A stretch of 64,000 bases of DNA, taken from Erwinia pyri. GTDB taxonomy: Bacteria > Pseudomonadota > Gammaproteobacteria > Enterobacterales > Enterobacteriaceae. The position numbers and the translations under genes were made by a program. Under the pieces are notes generated by a model. It saw only the letters and a program-made list of their open reading frames with translations. It ran no database searches and had not been told where the DNA came from. The stretch spans positions 3,658,001-3,722,000 of the forward strand of contig NZ_CP132353.1 in NCBI RefSeq assembly GCF_030758455.1, in the 5' to 3' direction. Of the stretch, positions 27,422 through 36,954 are shown one piece after another (position 1 is the stretch's first letter; each line of letters starts with the position of its first letter).

Positions 27422-28306
27422 ATGAGCAAAAAAATTACCGGCGTGCTGACCGCTATCGTCACTCCGTTCACTGCGGAAGGCGACTACAACGAACCGGCAA
27501 TGCGCCAGCAAATTCAGCGTCAGCTGGCGGCCGGCAACGGCATTTTCTGCGGCGGCACCAACGGCGAGTTTTTCGTACTGAATGAGCAGGAAAAGCTGGC
27601 CGTTACCAGAACCTGCGTGGAAGAGGTGGCAGGAAAAGCCTTTGTTGTGGCGCATATTGGCGAGATCTCCACCCGTGAAACAATTCGCCTTGGCAGGCAG
27701 GTGGCGGCGCTGGGCGTTGACGCTGTGTCAGTCATTACGCCCTATTTTGTCCCGCTTAAGCAGCAAGAGCTGATCGCCCATTACGAAGCGGTGGCAGACG
27801 CGCTGGATGTGCCGGTTTTCCTCTACAACATTCCGGCTCGTACCGGCAATACGCTGCAGCCAGAGAGCGTGCGTACCCTGGCAGCACACCCGAACATCAT
27901 TGGTATTAAAGACAGCGCGGGCAGCTATGAAAGCCTGAGCGGCTTCCTGAAGGCGGCAGAAGGCATGGAGAATTTCGACGTACTCAACGGCCCCGACTCG
28001 CTGATCCATCAGGGCTTTGTTGAGGGTTGTTCCGCCTGCATCTCCGGGTTGGCTAACGTGGCCCCCAAAGAGATCAACGCTATCTGGGCGCACTTCAGCG
28101 CCGGGGATATTGAGGGGTCACGCAAGGCGCAGGAGAACGTCACCGGCCTGCGTACCGATCTCTACAGCGTCGCCTTCTCCCCTGCCGCGGTGAAAAAAGC
28201 CGTGGCGTTAATGGGCCATGATGTGGGTGAAAGCCGCTATGCCGTGCGCTTCAGCGCTGAAGAAGAGCAGCGCATTCGCCAGATCGTGAATCAGTATACC
28301 CAATAA
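27422..28306 (+). CDS. DHDPS/N-acetylneuraminate lyase family aldolase
   Basis: 294 residues, class I TIM-barrel lyase. The Schiff-base lysine sits in IGIKDSAGSYES and the catalytic tyrosine in FLYNIPARTGN. The carboxylate-binding motif reads GGTNGEFF, whereas true dihydrodipicolinate synthase has GTTGE, and the biosynthetic dapA lies elsewhere in this group. A retro-aldol role on a 2-keto-3-deoxy sugar acid, giving pyruvate plus an aldehyde, is the likely function. GAGGAC precedes the ATG. The exact substrate cannot be told. Confidence 0.85.
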   Translation: MSKKITGVLTAIVTPFTAEGDYNEPAMRQQIQRQLAAGNGIFCGGTNGEFFVLNEQEKLAVTRTCVEEVAGKAFVVAHIGEISTRETIRLGRQVAALGVDAVSVITPYFVPLKQQELIAHYEAVADALDVPVFLYNIPARTGNTLQPESVRTLAAHPNIIGIKDSAGSYESLSGFLKAAEGMENFDVLNGPDSLIHQGFVEGCSACISGLANVAPKEINAIWAHFSAGDIEGSRKAQENVTGLRTDLYSVAFSPAAVKKAVALMGHDVGESRYAVRFSAEEEQRIRQIVNQYTQ

Positions 28307-28356
28307 TTTTGCGCCAGCGCGCGGGCGCTGGCTGCCTGACACCAGGGAACACTCTA

Positions 28357-29307
28357 ATGAAAGTGATCTGTACTTCACCCTCATTCGCTAAATATGACCA
28401 GCAGCCGATCAGGGATCTGCAGGCGCAGGGATTTGAACTGATCGCCCTGCCTGCCGATGCTCCGCTTAGCGTACTGGCGCCGCATCTGCCCGATACCGTG
28501 GCAATGATAGTGGCGTTTACCGAGGTTAACGAGGCGCTGCTGGCGCTGGCGCCGCAGCTGAAGATCGTCTGCAAGCATGGCGTGGGCGTCGATAATATCG
28601 ACCTGAAGGCTACGCAGGCCCGGGAAATCTTTGTCACCAACGTGCCGGACGCCAACAAGCATGCGGTCGCTGACTTTGCCTTTGCCCTGATCCTCAACGC
28701 CGCCCGCCAGATTACCACCGCGGTGACGGAAACCCGGGCGGGCAACTGGCCGCGTATTTTTGCCACCGATGTTTATGGCAAAACGTTAGGGATCATCGGC
28801 CTCGGTAACATTGGCAAGCAGGTCGCGCTGCGCGCCAGCGGCTTCGCTATGCGGGTTATCGCTTTTGATTTTTACCCGGACGAAAAGTTTGCTGCTGAAC
28901 ACAATATTGAGTTCGTCACTCTGGACGAGCTGACCGCACAGAGCGACTTCATCACGCTGCACACGCCGTTAACCGATGAAACCCGTAACCTGTTTGATGC
29001 CGCCCGCATCCGGCAGATGAAGAAATCGGCGTTTCTGATTAACGTCTCACGCGGTGGTGTAGTCAGCGAAACCGATCTTTATCAGGCGCTGCTAGACAAT
29101 GTTATTGCCGGTGCCGCAGCCGATGTGTTCGACCATGAGCCTCTGGCGGAACATCCCCTCTTCTCGCTGCCAAACTTTACGCCGACCTCCCATATCGCGG
29201 GCTATACCGACGGGGCGATCAGCGCCATTGGCGAGCGCTGCGTGCAGCAGATTATTGCCTGTATTAAGCAGCAGCAGCGTCCGCCGAACGTGATGAATTC
29301 GCTTTAA
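28357..29307 (+). CDS. D-2-hydroxyacid dehydrogenase (phosphoglycerate dehydrogenase-like)
   Basis: 316 residues. Rossmann motif GLGNIGKQVALRA followed by the acidic NAD-selecting residue in IAFDFYPD; catalytic Arg in NVSRGGVVSE, and the His in TSHIAGYTDGAIS. It lacks the ACT/regulatory domain of biosynthetic SerA. Reduces or oxidises a 2-hydroxy/2-oxo acid or sugar acid. The ATG at 28357 is chosen over an in-frame ATG at 28309 next to the upstream stop; CAGGGA is the ribosome site. Third enzyme of the operon, followed 84 nt later by the transporter. Confidence 0.86.
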   Translation: MKVICTSPSFAKYDQQPIRDLQAQGFELIALPADAPLSVLAPHLPDTVAMIVAFTEVNEALLALAPQLKIVCKHGVGVDNIDLKATQAREIFVTNVPDANKHAVADFAFALILNAARQITTAVTETRAGNWPRIFATDVYGKTLGIIGLGNIGKQVALRASGFAMRVIAFDFYPDEKFAAEHNIEFVTLDELTAQSDFITLHTPLTDETRNLFDAARIRQMKKSAFLINVSRGGVVSETDLYQALLDNVIAGAAADVFDHEPLAEHPLFSLPNFTPTSHIAGYTDGAISAIGERCVQQIIACIKQQQRPPNVMNSL

Positions 29308-29391
29308 CGATCCCGGAGCGCCGTTCCCGCTCCCGGCAAGAAAGCTGAACAACGATTCAGCCAATAATAACCTCTGTACCGGGCTATAACT

Positions 29392-30711
29392 ATGAAAACT
29401 CAAGCAGGTAACACCCGTATCCGCTGGTGGATCGCAGGCCTGATGTGGCTGGCGATCGCCATTAACTATATCGACCGTACCGTGCTCTCCGCCGCTGCGC
29501 CTCATCTGATTGATGAACTCAGCCTGGATCCGGAGATGATGGGCTTTATCATGGCCGCGTTTTTCTGGTCCTACTCGCTGCTGCAAATTCCGGCAGGCTG
29601 GTTTGCTGACCGCTTCGGCCAGAAGAAAGGTCTCGGCCTGGCCGTAGCCTGGTGGTCCATCGCTACCTCGATGATGGGCCTGGCCACCGGCTTCAAATCG
29701 CTGCTGGCGCTGCGTCTGGCGCTGGGCGTTGGCGAAGCGGCGGCCTATCCGAGCAATGCCGGGATCACCGCGCGCTGGTTCCCGGACAAAGAGCGGGCAA
29801 CCGTCTCCGGCCTGTTTGACAGCGCCTCTAAGTTTGGCGGTGCCGTGGCTATGCCGCTGATCGTCTGGATGATCTACATGTTTGACTGGCGTCTGACCTT
29901 CCTGATTATTGGTGCGGTCGGGCTGTTCTGGGTTATTGCCTGGTACTTTATCTACTCTGAGAACCCGGAAGAGCACAAGAGCATCAGCCAGCAGGAGGTG
30001 CGGCTGATCCGCGACGGTCAGGTACGCAAGCATGGCGACAAAGGCGTCCGGCCCATGAAGTGGTACAAGCTGCTGCGCTACCGCAATATCTGGGCGATGT
30101 GTATTGGCTTCTTTACCATCAACTACACCTCCTACTTCTTTATCACCTGGTTACCAACCTATCTGGTGAAAGAGAAAGGCATGGACTTCATTAAGATGGG
30201 GATGATCGCCGCGCTGCCGTTACTGTGTGGCATGGTGATTGAGGTGATTGCTGGCTGGGCATCTGACCGTATCGTGCATAAAAAGATCCTGTCGCTGACG
30301 GCTACCCGTAAGCTGTTCCTGACCATTGGTCTGCTGATGGCGCTCTGCATCGGTTTCGCGCCGTTTACCGACTCTGTCTTTATGACCGTGCTGCTGCTCT
30401 GTATTGCCAAGTCCGGCACTACCGTTGCCGCCTCTCAGGTCTGGGCACTGCCAGGCGACGTGGCGCCGCAGAACAGCGTCTCTATCGTCGCCGGTCTGCA
30501 AAATACCGTTTCCAATATGGGCGGCGCTATTGGCCCTATCGTCACCGGAGCTATCGTTGCCGCCACCGGCTCCTTCACCTGGGCGCTGGTCTTCTCCGCC
30601 GCGCTGGTGGTGATCGGCATCCTTAACTATCTGTTCCTGCTGGGCAAAGTCGAACCTATCGTGGACCACGAGCAGGTTCATAAACATCAGGCGGTGACCA
30701 GCGGAGTCTGA
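29392..30711 (+). CDS. MFS transporter, anion:cation symporter (sugar-acid type)
   Basis: 439 residues with twelve predicted membrane segments, similar to the ACS family (galactonate, glucarate, hexuronate importers). Signatures: INYIDRTVLSAAAPHL in TM1, the A-motif GWFADRFGQKKGLG between TM2 and TM3, and RLALGVGEAAAYPSNAGI in TM4. Inner membrane; proton-coupled uptake of an organic acid sugar is the natural role and fits the acid-sugar enzymes on both sides. A terminator follows. Confidence 0.88.
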   Translation: MKTQAGNTRIRWWIAGLMWLAIAINYIDRTVLSAAAPHLIDELSLDPEMMGFIMAAFFWSYSLLQIPAGWFADRFGQKKGLGLAVAWWSIATSMMGLATGFKSLLALRLALGVGEAAAYPSNAGITARWFPDKERATVSGLFDSASKFGGAVAMPLIVWMIYMFDWRLTFLIIGAVGLFWVIAWYFIYSENPEEHKSISQQEVRLIRDGQVRKHGDKGVRPMKWYKLLRYRNIWAMCIGFFTINYTSYFFITWLPTYLVKEKGMDFIKMGMIAALPLLCGMVIEVIAGWASDRIVHKKILSLTATRKLFLTIGLLMALCIGFAPFTDSVFMTVLLLCIAKSGTTVAASQVWALPGDVAPQNSVSIVAGLQNTVSNMGGAIGPIVTGAIVAATGSFTWALVFSAALVVIGILNYLFLLGKVEPIVDHEQVHKHQAVTSGV

Positions 30712-30747
30712 TCGCCCCTGAGCTGAAATATTCCCCACCAGACCCAC

Positions 30748-30771
30748 AGCGCTACTCTGTAGCGCTTTTTT
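30748..30771 (+). terminator. terminator after the MFS transporter gene
   Basis: AGCGCTAC (30748-30755) pairs with GTAGCGCT (30759-30766), loop TCT, followed by a run of six T residues. It separates the transporter from the Nramp-like gene. Confidence 0.8.
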
Positions 30772-30843
30772 ACCTTAAACCCCTACCGTGAACGACAAAA
30801 GAGCGCAAAGCCATGCCGTTCACCCTCATCGTGAGGTGTCACC

Positions 30844-32190
30844 ATGAGTACATCGCAACAGGAAGTGAACATCCCGGCGGCAGATCACCAACTGCCCACC
30901 ACCGTGCGCGGCTACGTGCGCAGCTTTGGGCCAGGATTAGTGCTGGCCATGACCTTTTTAGGCACCGGCGATCTCGTCGCCTCCACCGTGGCGGGCGCCA
31001 ACTATGGCTACGATCTGCTCTGGACGCTGGTGATAGCCCTGCTGGCCCGCGGGTTTATGATCTCTTATATCGCCAAATACACGCTGATGAACCGCTTCGG
31101 TGATAACGATATTGTGCAGGGTTACAAGCGGGTCTGGCGCGGGTTTCCGCTGTTTTTCGGTATCCTGATCGCCATTGTGGCGCTGGTCGTGCAGATGAGT
31201 TTTCTGCGCGCAGGCGCGGTGGGTCTCTATCAATTGTTCAATAAGACGGGCGGAGAAACCTGGGGCGTCTTTTTGTGGAGCGTGGTGATTGTGGCCATCA
31301 CGCTGCTGATGATGATGACCCGCAATCAGTATCGCCATCTGGAAACGCTGGCGCGCATCGCTTCGGTGATCATGATTGGCTCATTCCTGTTTGCGATGTA
31401 CAAAGTCGGCCATTTTGATTTCAGCGGCTTTATGAACGGGCTGACCTTCGGCCTGCCGGAAAATGCCGGCCCCTTCTTTGCGGTGTTTATCGCCGTCTCC
31501 ACCATCGGCGCCATCGGGGGCTCCACCAGCAATCTGCTCTACCCCGGTTTTATGCGTGATAAGGGCTGGACCGGCCCGAAATACCGTAAGCTTCAACAGC
31601 TCGATCTGCTGTTTGGCATGCTGCCGATGCTGGTGATCAACGTGCTGTTCTGGAGCGTGGCGGCGGAGGTTGTGCATGGCTCCGGCAACACTATCGCCGA
31701 TGAAAATAACCTGTCGGCCATGATGTCCAGCGTGGTGGGGCCAGCCGGACCCTATCTGCTCTGGACCTGCATCTTCCTTGCCAGCTTTACCAGCTTCCCT
31801 TCTCAGGCCCGGGGTTTTTGCTCCCTGATTTTCAGCTGCGTGCATCATTCAGGCAAGCTGAGCGAACGGTACGCCACGCCGGATGATAACCCCTGGTTCA
31901 AGCGGGTACAGATTGCGGTCTATATTATTCTGCCGGTGATCGTCACCTTGCCAGGCGCGCCGGATTTAGTGGTGCTTAATATCCTGGGCACCAGCGTGGC
32001 TACGTCGCTGGTCCTGCCACCGCTGCTGATTGGGCTGTTTATCATGACCAGCCGTAAATCCTTTATGCTGGCAGGCCAGGCAAACCGTCTCTGGGAGCAG
32101 GCGCTGCTGGGGATTATCTCTCTGATTGGTATCTGGTCGACGTTCGAAATTGTGCGCAACTTCTTCCGTCAGGTGCTGCATATTCTCTGA
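30844..32190 (+). CDS. Nramp-related membrane transporter lacking canonical metal motifs
   Basis: 448 residues, about eleven membrane segments, clear Nramp fold (compare AGANYGYDLLW with AGASFGYQLLW of MntH). The metal-binding DPGN of TM1 is replaced by GTGD (residues 40-43), and the MPHN of TM6 (after IGA) reads GSTS in IGAIGGSTSNLLYP (221-234). Both metal-coordinating elements, including the soft Met ligand, are therefore gone. It probably does not carry Mn2+/Fe2+ in the usual way; a different cation or an organic substrate of the island is possible. Separated from the operon by a terminator. GAGGTG lies just upstream of the ATG. Confidence 0.85.
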   Translation: MSTSQQEVNIPAADHQLPTTVRGYVRSFGPGLVLAMTFLGTGDLVASTVAGANYGYDLLWTLVIALLARGFMISYIAKYTLMNRFGDNDIVQGYKRVWRGFPLFFGILIAIVALVVQMSFLRAGAVGLYQLFNKTGGETWGVFLWSVVIVAITLLMMMTRNQYRHLETLARIASVIMIGSFLFAMYKVGHFDFSGFMNGLTFGLPENAGPFFAVFIAVSTIGAIGGSTSNLLYPGFMRDKGWTGPKYRKLQQLDLLFGMLPMLVINVLFWSVAAEVVHGSGNTIADENNLSAMMSSVVGPAGPYLLWTCIFLASFTSFPSQARGFCSLIFSCVHHSGKLSERYATPDDNPWFKRVQIAVYIILPVIVTLPGAPDLVVLNILGTSVATSLVLPPLLIGLFIMTSRKSFMLAGQANRLWEQALLGIISLIGIWSTFEIVRNFFRQVLHIL

Positions 32191-32264
32191 GACCAGGTTT
32201 CGGCGCGCTCTGCGCGTAAGCCGTGATAACAGAACAGACAGAGGGCGGCTATCCGCTCCCTGTT

Positions 32265-32627
32265 TTATCGCCCCTGCAAAAACGCCCGGTAAGCGGCGAT
32301 CACCGCCAGGAAATCCTCCACGCCGCAAAAGCACAGGCTCTCTTCGTCGTAGTAATTCATTCCCTCCTCCATCTCGTCGCCTTCCACGCTGAGCAGGTTG
32401 GCCCGGACGATAACCTCTTCTTCATCCAGCCACAGCGTATATTCATGGCCGATGCGCTGCCACTGCCGTTCGCTGCCTTTCACCTCTTTAACGGCGGCCT
32501 CTACCTCATCCAGCAGCGCCAGGTTGCCTTCCACTTCCTCATTAAACCAGTGGCCGACCGCTTCATGTCCCATCGACATGCGTACCTTCACCCCGCCGGT
32601 AAGGTCGCGTAAAAATTCATATTCCAT
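32265..32627 (-). CDS. yacL: YacL family protein (UPF0231)
   Basis: 120 residues, same length as E. coli YacL and very similar ([49 protein letters not shown]). Small acidic cytosolic protein of unknown function. The ATG at 32627 has GGAG about 7 nt upstream; an upstream in-frame ATG at 32663 is rejected. In E. coli it lies directly between acnB and speD; here it is separated from speD by 9.3 kb and from acnB by 9.4 kb of accessory genes. Confidence 0.93.
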   Translation of the reverse strand: MEYEFLRDLTGGVKVRMSMGHEAVGHWFNEEVEGNLALLDEVEAAVKEVKGSERQWQRIGHEYTLWLDEEEVIVRANLLSVEGDEMEEGMNYYDEESLCFCGVEDFLAVIAAYRAFLQGR

Positions 32628-32840
32628 GCTGCTCTCCTGTTGCCTGCCTGACTTTTCCTGCACTGACAGAGTGCATTTTCCGCGCGCTGTGCGCTTTTAA
32701 TGGCGGATATCCCGCATTATCGCAGTCTGACCAACGAAAAACAGCGATTTCAGGGCCGTTTCTCACAGTGGCGCGTTTTTTGCGTGTTTCCTGCGTCAGT
32801 TGAAAACCCCTTCCCTTTTCATCCAGAACGAGGCTTGACT

Positions 32841-33758
32841 ATGGAATTGAAATGGTTCGAAGATTTCCTGAGTGTTGCACGCTGCTCTACCTTCACCCGC
32901 GCCGCCGACGAGCGGCACATTACCCAGTCCGCGCTCAGCCGTCGTATTCGTCAGCTGGAGGAGTGGCTGGGCGTCCCGCTCTTCTGTCGCAAGACTTACC
33001 CGGTAACCTTAACGCCTGAAGGTCAGGCCTTCCTGATCACCGCCAGCGAAACGGTCTTCTCCCTGAGCCATCTGCGCAGCGATCTGCATCAGCGCTATGA
33101 AAAACGCACCTCCGTATTGCGCTTTGCCATGCTGAATACCCTGTCGCTGACCTTTTTCCCCGACTGGATAGAGCAGCTGAAGCAACAGAGGCAGCTGGGC
33201 TACATCCGGCTTTGCGATCAAAAACCCACTTTTGTAGAGCATATTGCTCTGCTGCATTCGGACGAGACTGACTTCCTGCTGACCTATGCCCACGACTCGG
33301 TGGCGTTGATCCAGCAGTTAAAACACTATCCGATGCTACAACTCGGCACGGAGCGGGCCATTGCGGTCTGTCGTCCGGACAGTGCAGGCAAGCCGCTCTA
33401 TCCCATTGGCGTGAATAACGATCCCATACCGTTCCTCAGCTATGGCCATCACTCCTTCTTCGCCCATGCGCTGGCCCACTCCGAGCCGATCAACTCGCTG
33501 CCGCTGGAAGCGATTTATGAAAACGGTATGTCGATCAACCTCAAGGCGATGGCGATGGCTGGCAGCGGCGTGGCCTGGCTGCCGGAGAGCCTGCTCACGG
33601 CCGAACTAGCCAGCGGCGCGCTGGTGCGGGCAGGCGGCACCTGCTGGGATATGCCGCTGGATATCCGGCTTTATCGCCAGCCGGTGCTGCGGGCGGGATC
33701 TGCAGAAACGTTCTGGCAATGCGCGCGGGAGTGCGAGCAAACGCCCTCTGCCGCCTGA
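32841..33758 (+). CDS. LysR family regulator of the amidohydrolase/ABC island
   Basis: 305 residues. N-terminal winged helix-turn-helix (FTRAADERHITQSALSRRIRQLEEWLG) and a LysR substrate-binding domain, with GVAWLPESLL near the C-terminus. It precedes, in the same direction, the hydrolase-transporter operon 136 nt downstream, so it may be a local activator that responds to the imported compound. The ATG at 32841 gives the normal LysR start MELKWFEDFL; the in-frame ATG at 32700 has no support. Confidence 0.88.
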   Translation: MELKWFEDFLSVARCSTFTRAADERHITQSALSRRIRQLEEWLGVPLFCRKTYPVTLTPEGQAFLITASETVFSLSHLRSDLHQRYEKRTSVLRFAMLNTLSLTFFPDWIEQLKQQRQLGYIRLCDQKPTFVEHIALLHSDETDFLLTYAHDSVALIQQLKHYPMLQLGTERAIAVCRPDSAGKPLYPIGVNNDPIPFLSYGHHSFFAHALAHSEPINSLPLEAIYENGMSINLKAMAMAGSGVAWLPESLLTAELASGALVRAGGTCWDMPLDIRLYRQPVLRAGSAETFWQCARECEQTPSAA

Positions 33759-33894
33759 TGAGCAAAAACTATGCAGTTCCGGAATGGGTCAGGCAAATTG
33801 CTCATTGGTAATTGGCCGCCACTCTCTTGCATGCTGAAACCAGCCGGGCCATTCCGGCTCCCTTCTCACCCAATCACGTTCTCTGGGGACAGCC

Positions 33895-35322
33895 ATGCAA
33901 AACAAAGAGTTAGTCTGGAAGTTAGTGGATGAACACCGTACCGAATTCTGCGAACTGAGCGATCGCGTCTGGGGCATGCCTGAGATTTGCTATACCGAAT
34001 ACCGGTCGGTGGCGGAACATACCGCCATGCTGAAACAGCAGGGCTTCCGCGTCACGGAAAACGTGGCCGACATTCCCACGGCAGTGATGGGTGAAGCGGG
34101 AGAAGGCGGCCCAGTCATTGCCATTCTGGGTGAATATGATGCGCTGCCGGGGCTGAGCCAGCAATCGGGCGTGGCCTATTACTCGCCATTGCCGGGCAAC
34201 GGTCAGGGCCACGGCTGTGGTCATAATCTGCTGGGTTCTGCGGCGATGCTGGCAGCAACGGCGCTGAAAGAGTGGCTGGCAGAGAGCGGCCTGCCGGGGC
34301 GCGTGCGCTATTATGGCTGCCCGGCGGAAGAAGGCGGCGCGGCGAAATCATTTATGGCGCGGGCAGGCGCCTTTGATGGCGTTGACGTAGCGATCACCTG
34401 GCACCCCAGTGGGCATCATGAGGTGGCTAAAGCGCTGTCGCTGGCGAACACCCGGATGGACTTCTTCTTTACCGGCCGATCTTCGCATGCGGCCGCCTCT
34501 CCTCATCTGGGCCGCAGCGCGCTGGACGGCGTTGAGCTGATGAACGTGGGCGTCCAGTTCCTGCGTGAGCATGTGCCGCAGGATTCGCGTATTCACTATG
34601 CGATGCTGGATTCAGGCGGCATTGCGCCGAACGTCGTGCAGGCTAAAGCGGCGGTACGCTACGCCATCCGCTCCCGTGATGTGCAGGGCATGTTCGATCT
34701 GAACGAACGCGTGAAGCGTGTCGCCCAGGGTGCCGCGATGATGACCGATACCCAGGTCGAGATCAGCATAATGAGCGCCGTCTCTAACCTGCTGGGCAAC
34801 CGTCCGCTGGAAGAGGCGATGCAGCGTAATTTTGAAGCGCTGGGAACCGTGCAATTTGACGAAGCAGATCTGGCGTTTGCCGCCGAGATCCAGGCCACCC
34901 TCAGCGCAGAAGAGATCGCCAGCGATTACCGCAAAGCCGGGGTTAAACCCACCGATCCAAAACCGCTCAGCGACTTCATCATTCCTCTGGATACCCATGG
35001 CGAAACCATGATCGGCTCTACTGACGTTGGCGACGTAAGCTGGGTGATCCCAACCGTTCAGGCGCATGTGCCTACCATGGCGCTGGGCACGCCGGGCCAC
35101 TCGTGGCAGTTAACAGCGCAGGGCAAGATGCCTGCTGCGCATAAGGGCCTGACCCACGTGGCCAAAATTATGGCCGCCACGGCCATTGACGTGCTGACCG
35201 ACAAGGTGCTGCTGGCGCAGGTGAAAAAAGCCCATTTTGAGCAGACCAGCGAAACCCCCTATCACTGTCCTATTCCTGCAGAGGTGAAGCCGCCGGTTCA
35301 GCCGCGTCCCGAAACCCTGTAA
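33895..35322 (+). CDS. M20 family amidohydrolase, AbgB-like
   Basis: 475 residues, close in length and motifs to E. coli AbgB (p-aminobenzoyl-glutamate hydrolase subunit). Metal and catalytic motifs: LGEYDALPGLSQ, GHGCGHNLLG, YGCPAEEGGAAK, WHPSGHHEV, and the dimerisation-domain His in SSHAAASPHLGRSALD. Cytosolic, no signal peptide. It likely hydrolyses an amide bond of an N-acyl amino acid or aminoacyl compound imported by the ABC transporter encoded next. No AbgA partner is present, which differs from the abg operon. Confidence 0.87.
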   Translation: MQNKELVWKLVDEHRTEFCELSDRVWGMPEICYTEYRSVAEHTAMLKQQGFRVTENVADIPTAVMGEAGEGGPVIAILGEYDALPGLSQQSGVAYYSPLPGNGQGHGCGHNLLGSAAMLAATALKEWLAESGLPGRVRYYGCPAEEGGAAKSFMARAGAFDGVDVAITWHPSGHHEVAKALSLANTRMDFFFTGRSSHAAASPHLGRSALDGVELMNVGVQFLREHVPQDSRIHYAMLDSGGIAPNVVQAKAAVRYAIRSRDVQGMFDLNERVKRVAQGAAMMTDTQVEISIMSAVSNLLGNRPLEEAMQRNFEALGTVQFDEADLAFAAEIQATLSAEEIASDYRKAGVKPTDPKPLSDFIIPLDTHGETMIGSTDVGDVSWVIPTVQAHVPTMALGTPGHSWQLTAQGKMPAAHKGLTHVAKIMAATAIDVLTDKVLLAQVKKAHFEQTSETPYHCPIPAEVKPPVQPRPETL

Positions 35323-35347
35323 TTCGCCTGTCCTCTGGGAGTTATCA

Positions 35348-36943
35348 ATGCCTAAAATAACGACGCCTGCCGCAGCTCTGATGGCTACGGCTGTTTTCAG
35401 CGCGGCCTCTCACGCCGCCACGCCGCCAGATTCGCTGGTGATGGCCTGGAATATTGATGCAATCAGTACCTGGGATCCGGCACAGATTGGTGAAGTAGTG
35501 ACCAATGAAATTGTGCTGAATACCTGCGATACCCTGGTTGCATTTGACGCTAAAGATGAGAAGAAAGTGGTGCCGGATCTGGCGAAAAGCTGGGACGTTT
35601 CTGACGACCGTAAGCAGATCACGTTCCATCTTCAGCCCAACCTGAAATTCCCGGACGGCTCCGCCGCCAGCGCCGGTGATTTTGCCTGGTCGCTGCAACG
35701 CGCGGTGAAGCTGGGGTATGGCAACGCCGCCACCCTGAAGGAGTATGGCTTCACCAAAGAGAACGTTGATCGGACTATCCTCGCACCGGACGCCTCCACG
35801 CTGGTGATGAAGTTCGACAAAGCCTATCCCACCACTCTGATCCTTCAGGCGATTGCCGCTAATAACGTTGCTACGCTGCTGAACCGCAAGCTACTGGAAA
35901 AAGAGGCGGTCGGTGATGACCTTGGACATAAATATCTCTCCACGCATACCGCCTGCGTTGGCCCTTACCAGCTGATGCGCTGGAACGCGGGCGAAGGGGT
36001 GGTGTTACAGGCTACCGCTAACTACTGGGGCACCCAGCCTGAGCTGAAGCGCATCCTGATCCGTCACGTAGCCGAAACCGGCACGCAGCGTCTGCTGTTA
36101 ACTCAGGGGGATGTGGATATCGCCCGCGACCTCTCCGCCGATGACCTTAAAACGCTGGATGAAGGCGGCAAGGTGAAGGTGGAGAAAGTCCTCAAGCCGC
36201 AGCTCTTCTTCTGGACCTTCAACAATGAAGATCCCATCTTTAAAAATGAGAAGGTCCGGCTGGCGATGCGCTATTTGATCGATTACGACGGTCTGGCAAA
36301 AAGCGTCATGCCTTATCTGGGCGTGCCGCGCGCCAGCTTTGCGCAGCAGGGGGCGTTTGGCGCGCTGGATGCCAAAGAGGGGCAGCCGTTCAAACTCGAT
36401 TTGGTTAAAGCCAAACAGCTGCTGACCGAAGCGGGCTATCCCGATGGCTTCTCGGCCTCGGTGATTTTCGGCACCCTTCCCCACTCCGCGCCTATTGCGC
36501 AGAGCATTCAGCAAAACGCGGCAAAGGTCGGCGTGAAGCTCACGCTGGAACGTATGGCGAATGCGCAGCTCTTCAGCCGTGCGCGCGGGCGTGAGTTCCA
36601 GAGTGCGATGATGGCCTGGCAGACCTCCGTACCGGACGCCTACGGCAACGCCTCCCGCCTGGTGTATAACCCGGATAATCGCAAAGAAGCCCGCGCCACG
36701 CAGTATCCGAGCTGGCGCGCCGCTTACTACGATGAAGCGATGAACAAAGCGGTCAACGACGCACTGCTGGAGCCGGATGAGAACAAACGTGTTGCCATGT
36801 ATGCCGACCTGCAGCGTGAGCAGATGCAGAAAGGCCCGATGGCGATCATGTTCCAGATGTACAACTCCGCAGGCATCAGCCCGGCGGTGAAGAACTGGAC
36901 GTGGAACGGGTTCCGCGTGTGGTACGGCGCTGCGGCTAAATAA
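35348..36943 (+). CDS. ABC transporter periplasmic substrate-binding protein (peptide type)
   Basis: 531 residues, SBP_bac_5 family (DppA/OppA/NikA class). Signal peptide in the first ~23 residues (hydrophobic core AALMATAVFSAASHA, cleavage before ATPPDS). Mature features: LAKSWDVSDDRKQITFHLQPNLKFPDG, the classic family signature region, and a C-terminal lobe ending NWTWNGFRVWYGAA. No lipobox, so free in the periplasm. Second gene of the operon, 25 nt after the hydrolase; the ligand may be a peptide-like or N-acyl compound. Confidence 0.9.
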   Translation: MPKITTPAAALMATAVFSAASHAATPPDSLVMAWNIDAISTWDPAQIGEVVTNEIVLNTCDTLVAFDAKDEKKVVPDLAKSWDVSDDRKQITFHLQPNLKFPDGSAASAGDFAWSLQRAVKLGYGNAATLKEYGFTKENVDRTILAPDASTLVMKFDKAYPTTLILQAIAANNVATLLNRKLLEKEAVGDDLGHKYLSTHTACVGPYQLMRWNAGEGVVLQATANYWGTQPELKRILIRHVAETGTQRLLLTQGDVDIARDLSADDLKTLDEGGKVKVEKVLKPQLFFWTFNNEDPIFKNEKVRLAMRYLIDYDGLAKSVMPYLGVPRASFAQQGAFGALDAKEGQPFKLDLVKAKQLLTEAGYPDGFSASVIFGTLPHSAPIAQSIQQNAAKVGVKLTLERMANAQLFSRARGREFQSAMMAWQTSVPDAYGNASRLVYNPDNRKEARATQYPSWRAAYYDEAMNKAVNDALLEPDENKRVAMYADLQREQMQKGPMAIMFQMYNSAGISPAVKNWTWNGFRVWYGAAAK

Positions 36944-36954
36944 AGGGGGCGGTC

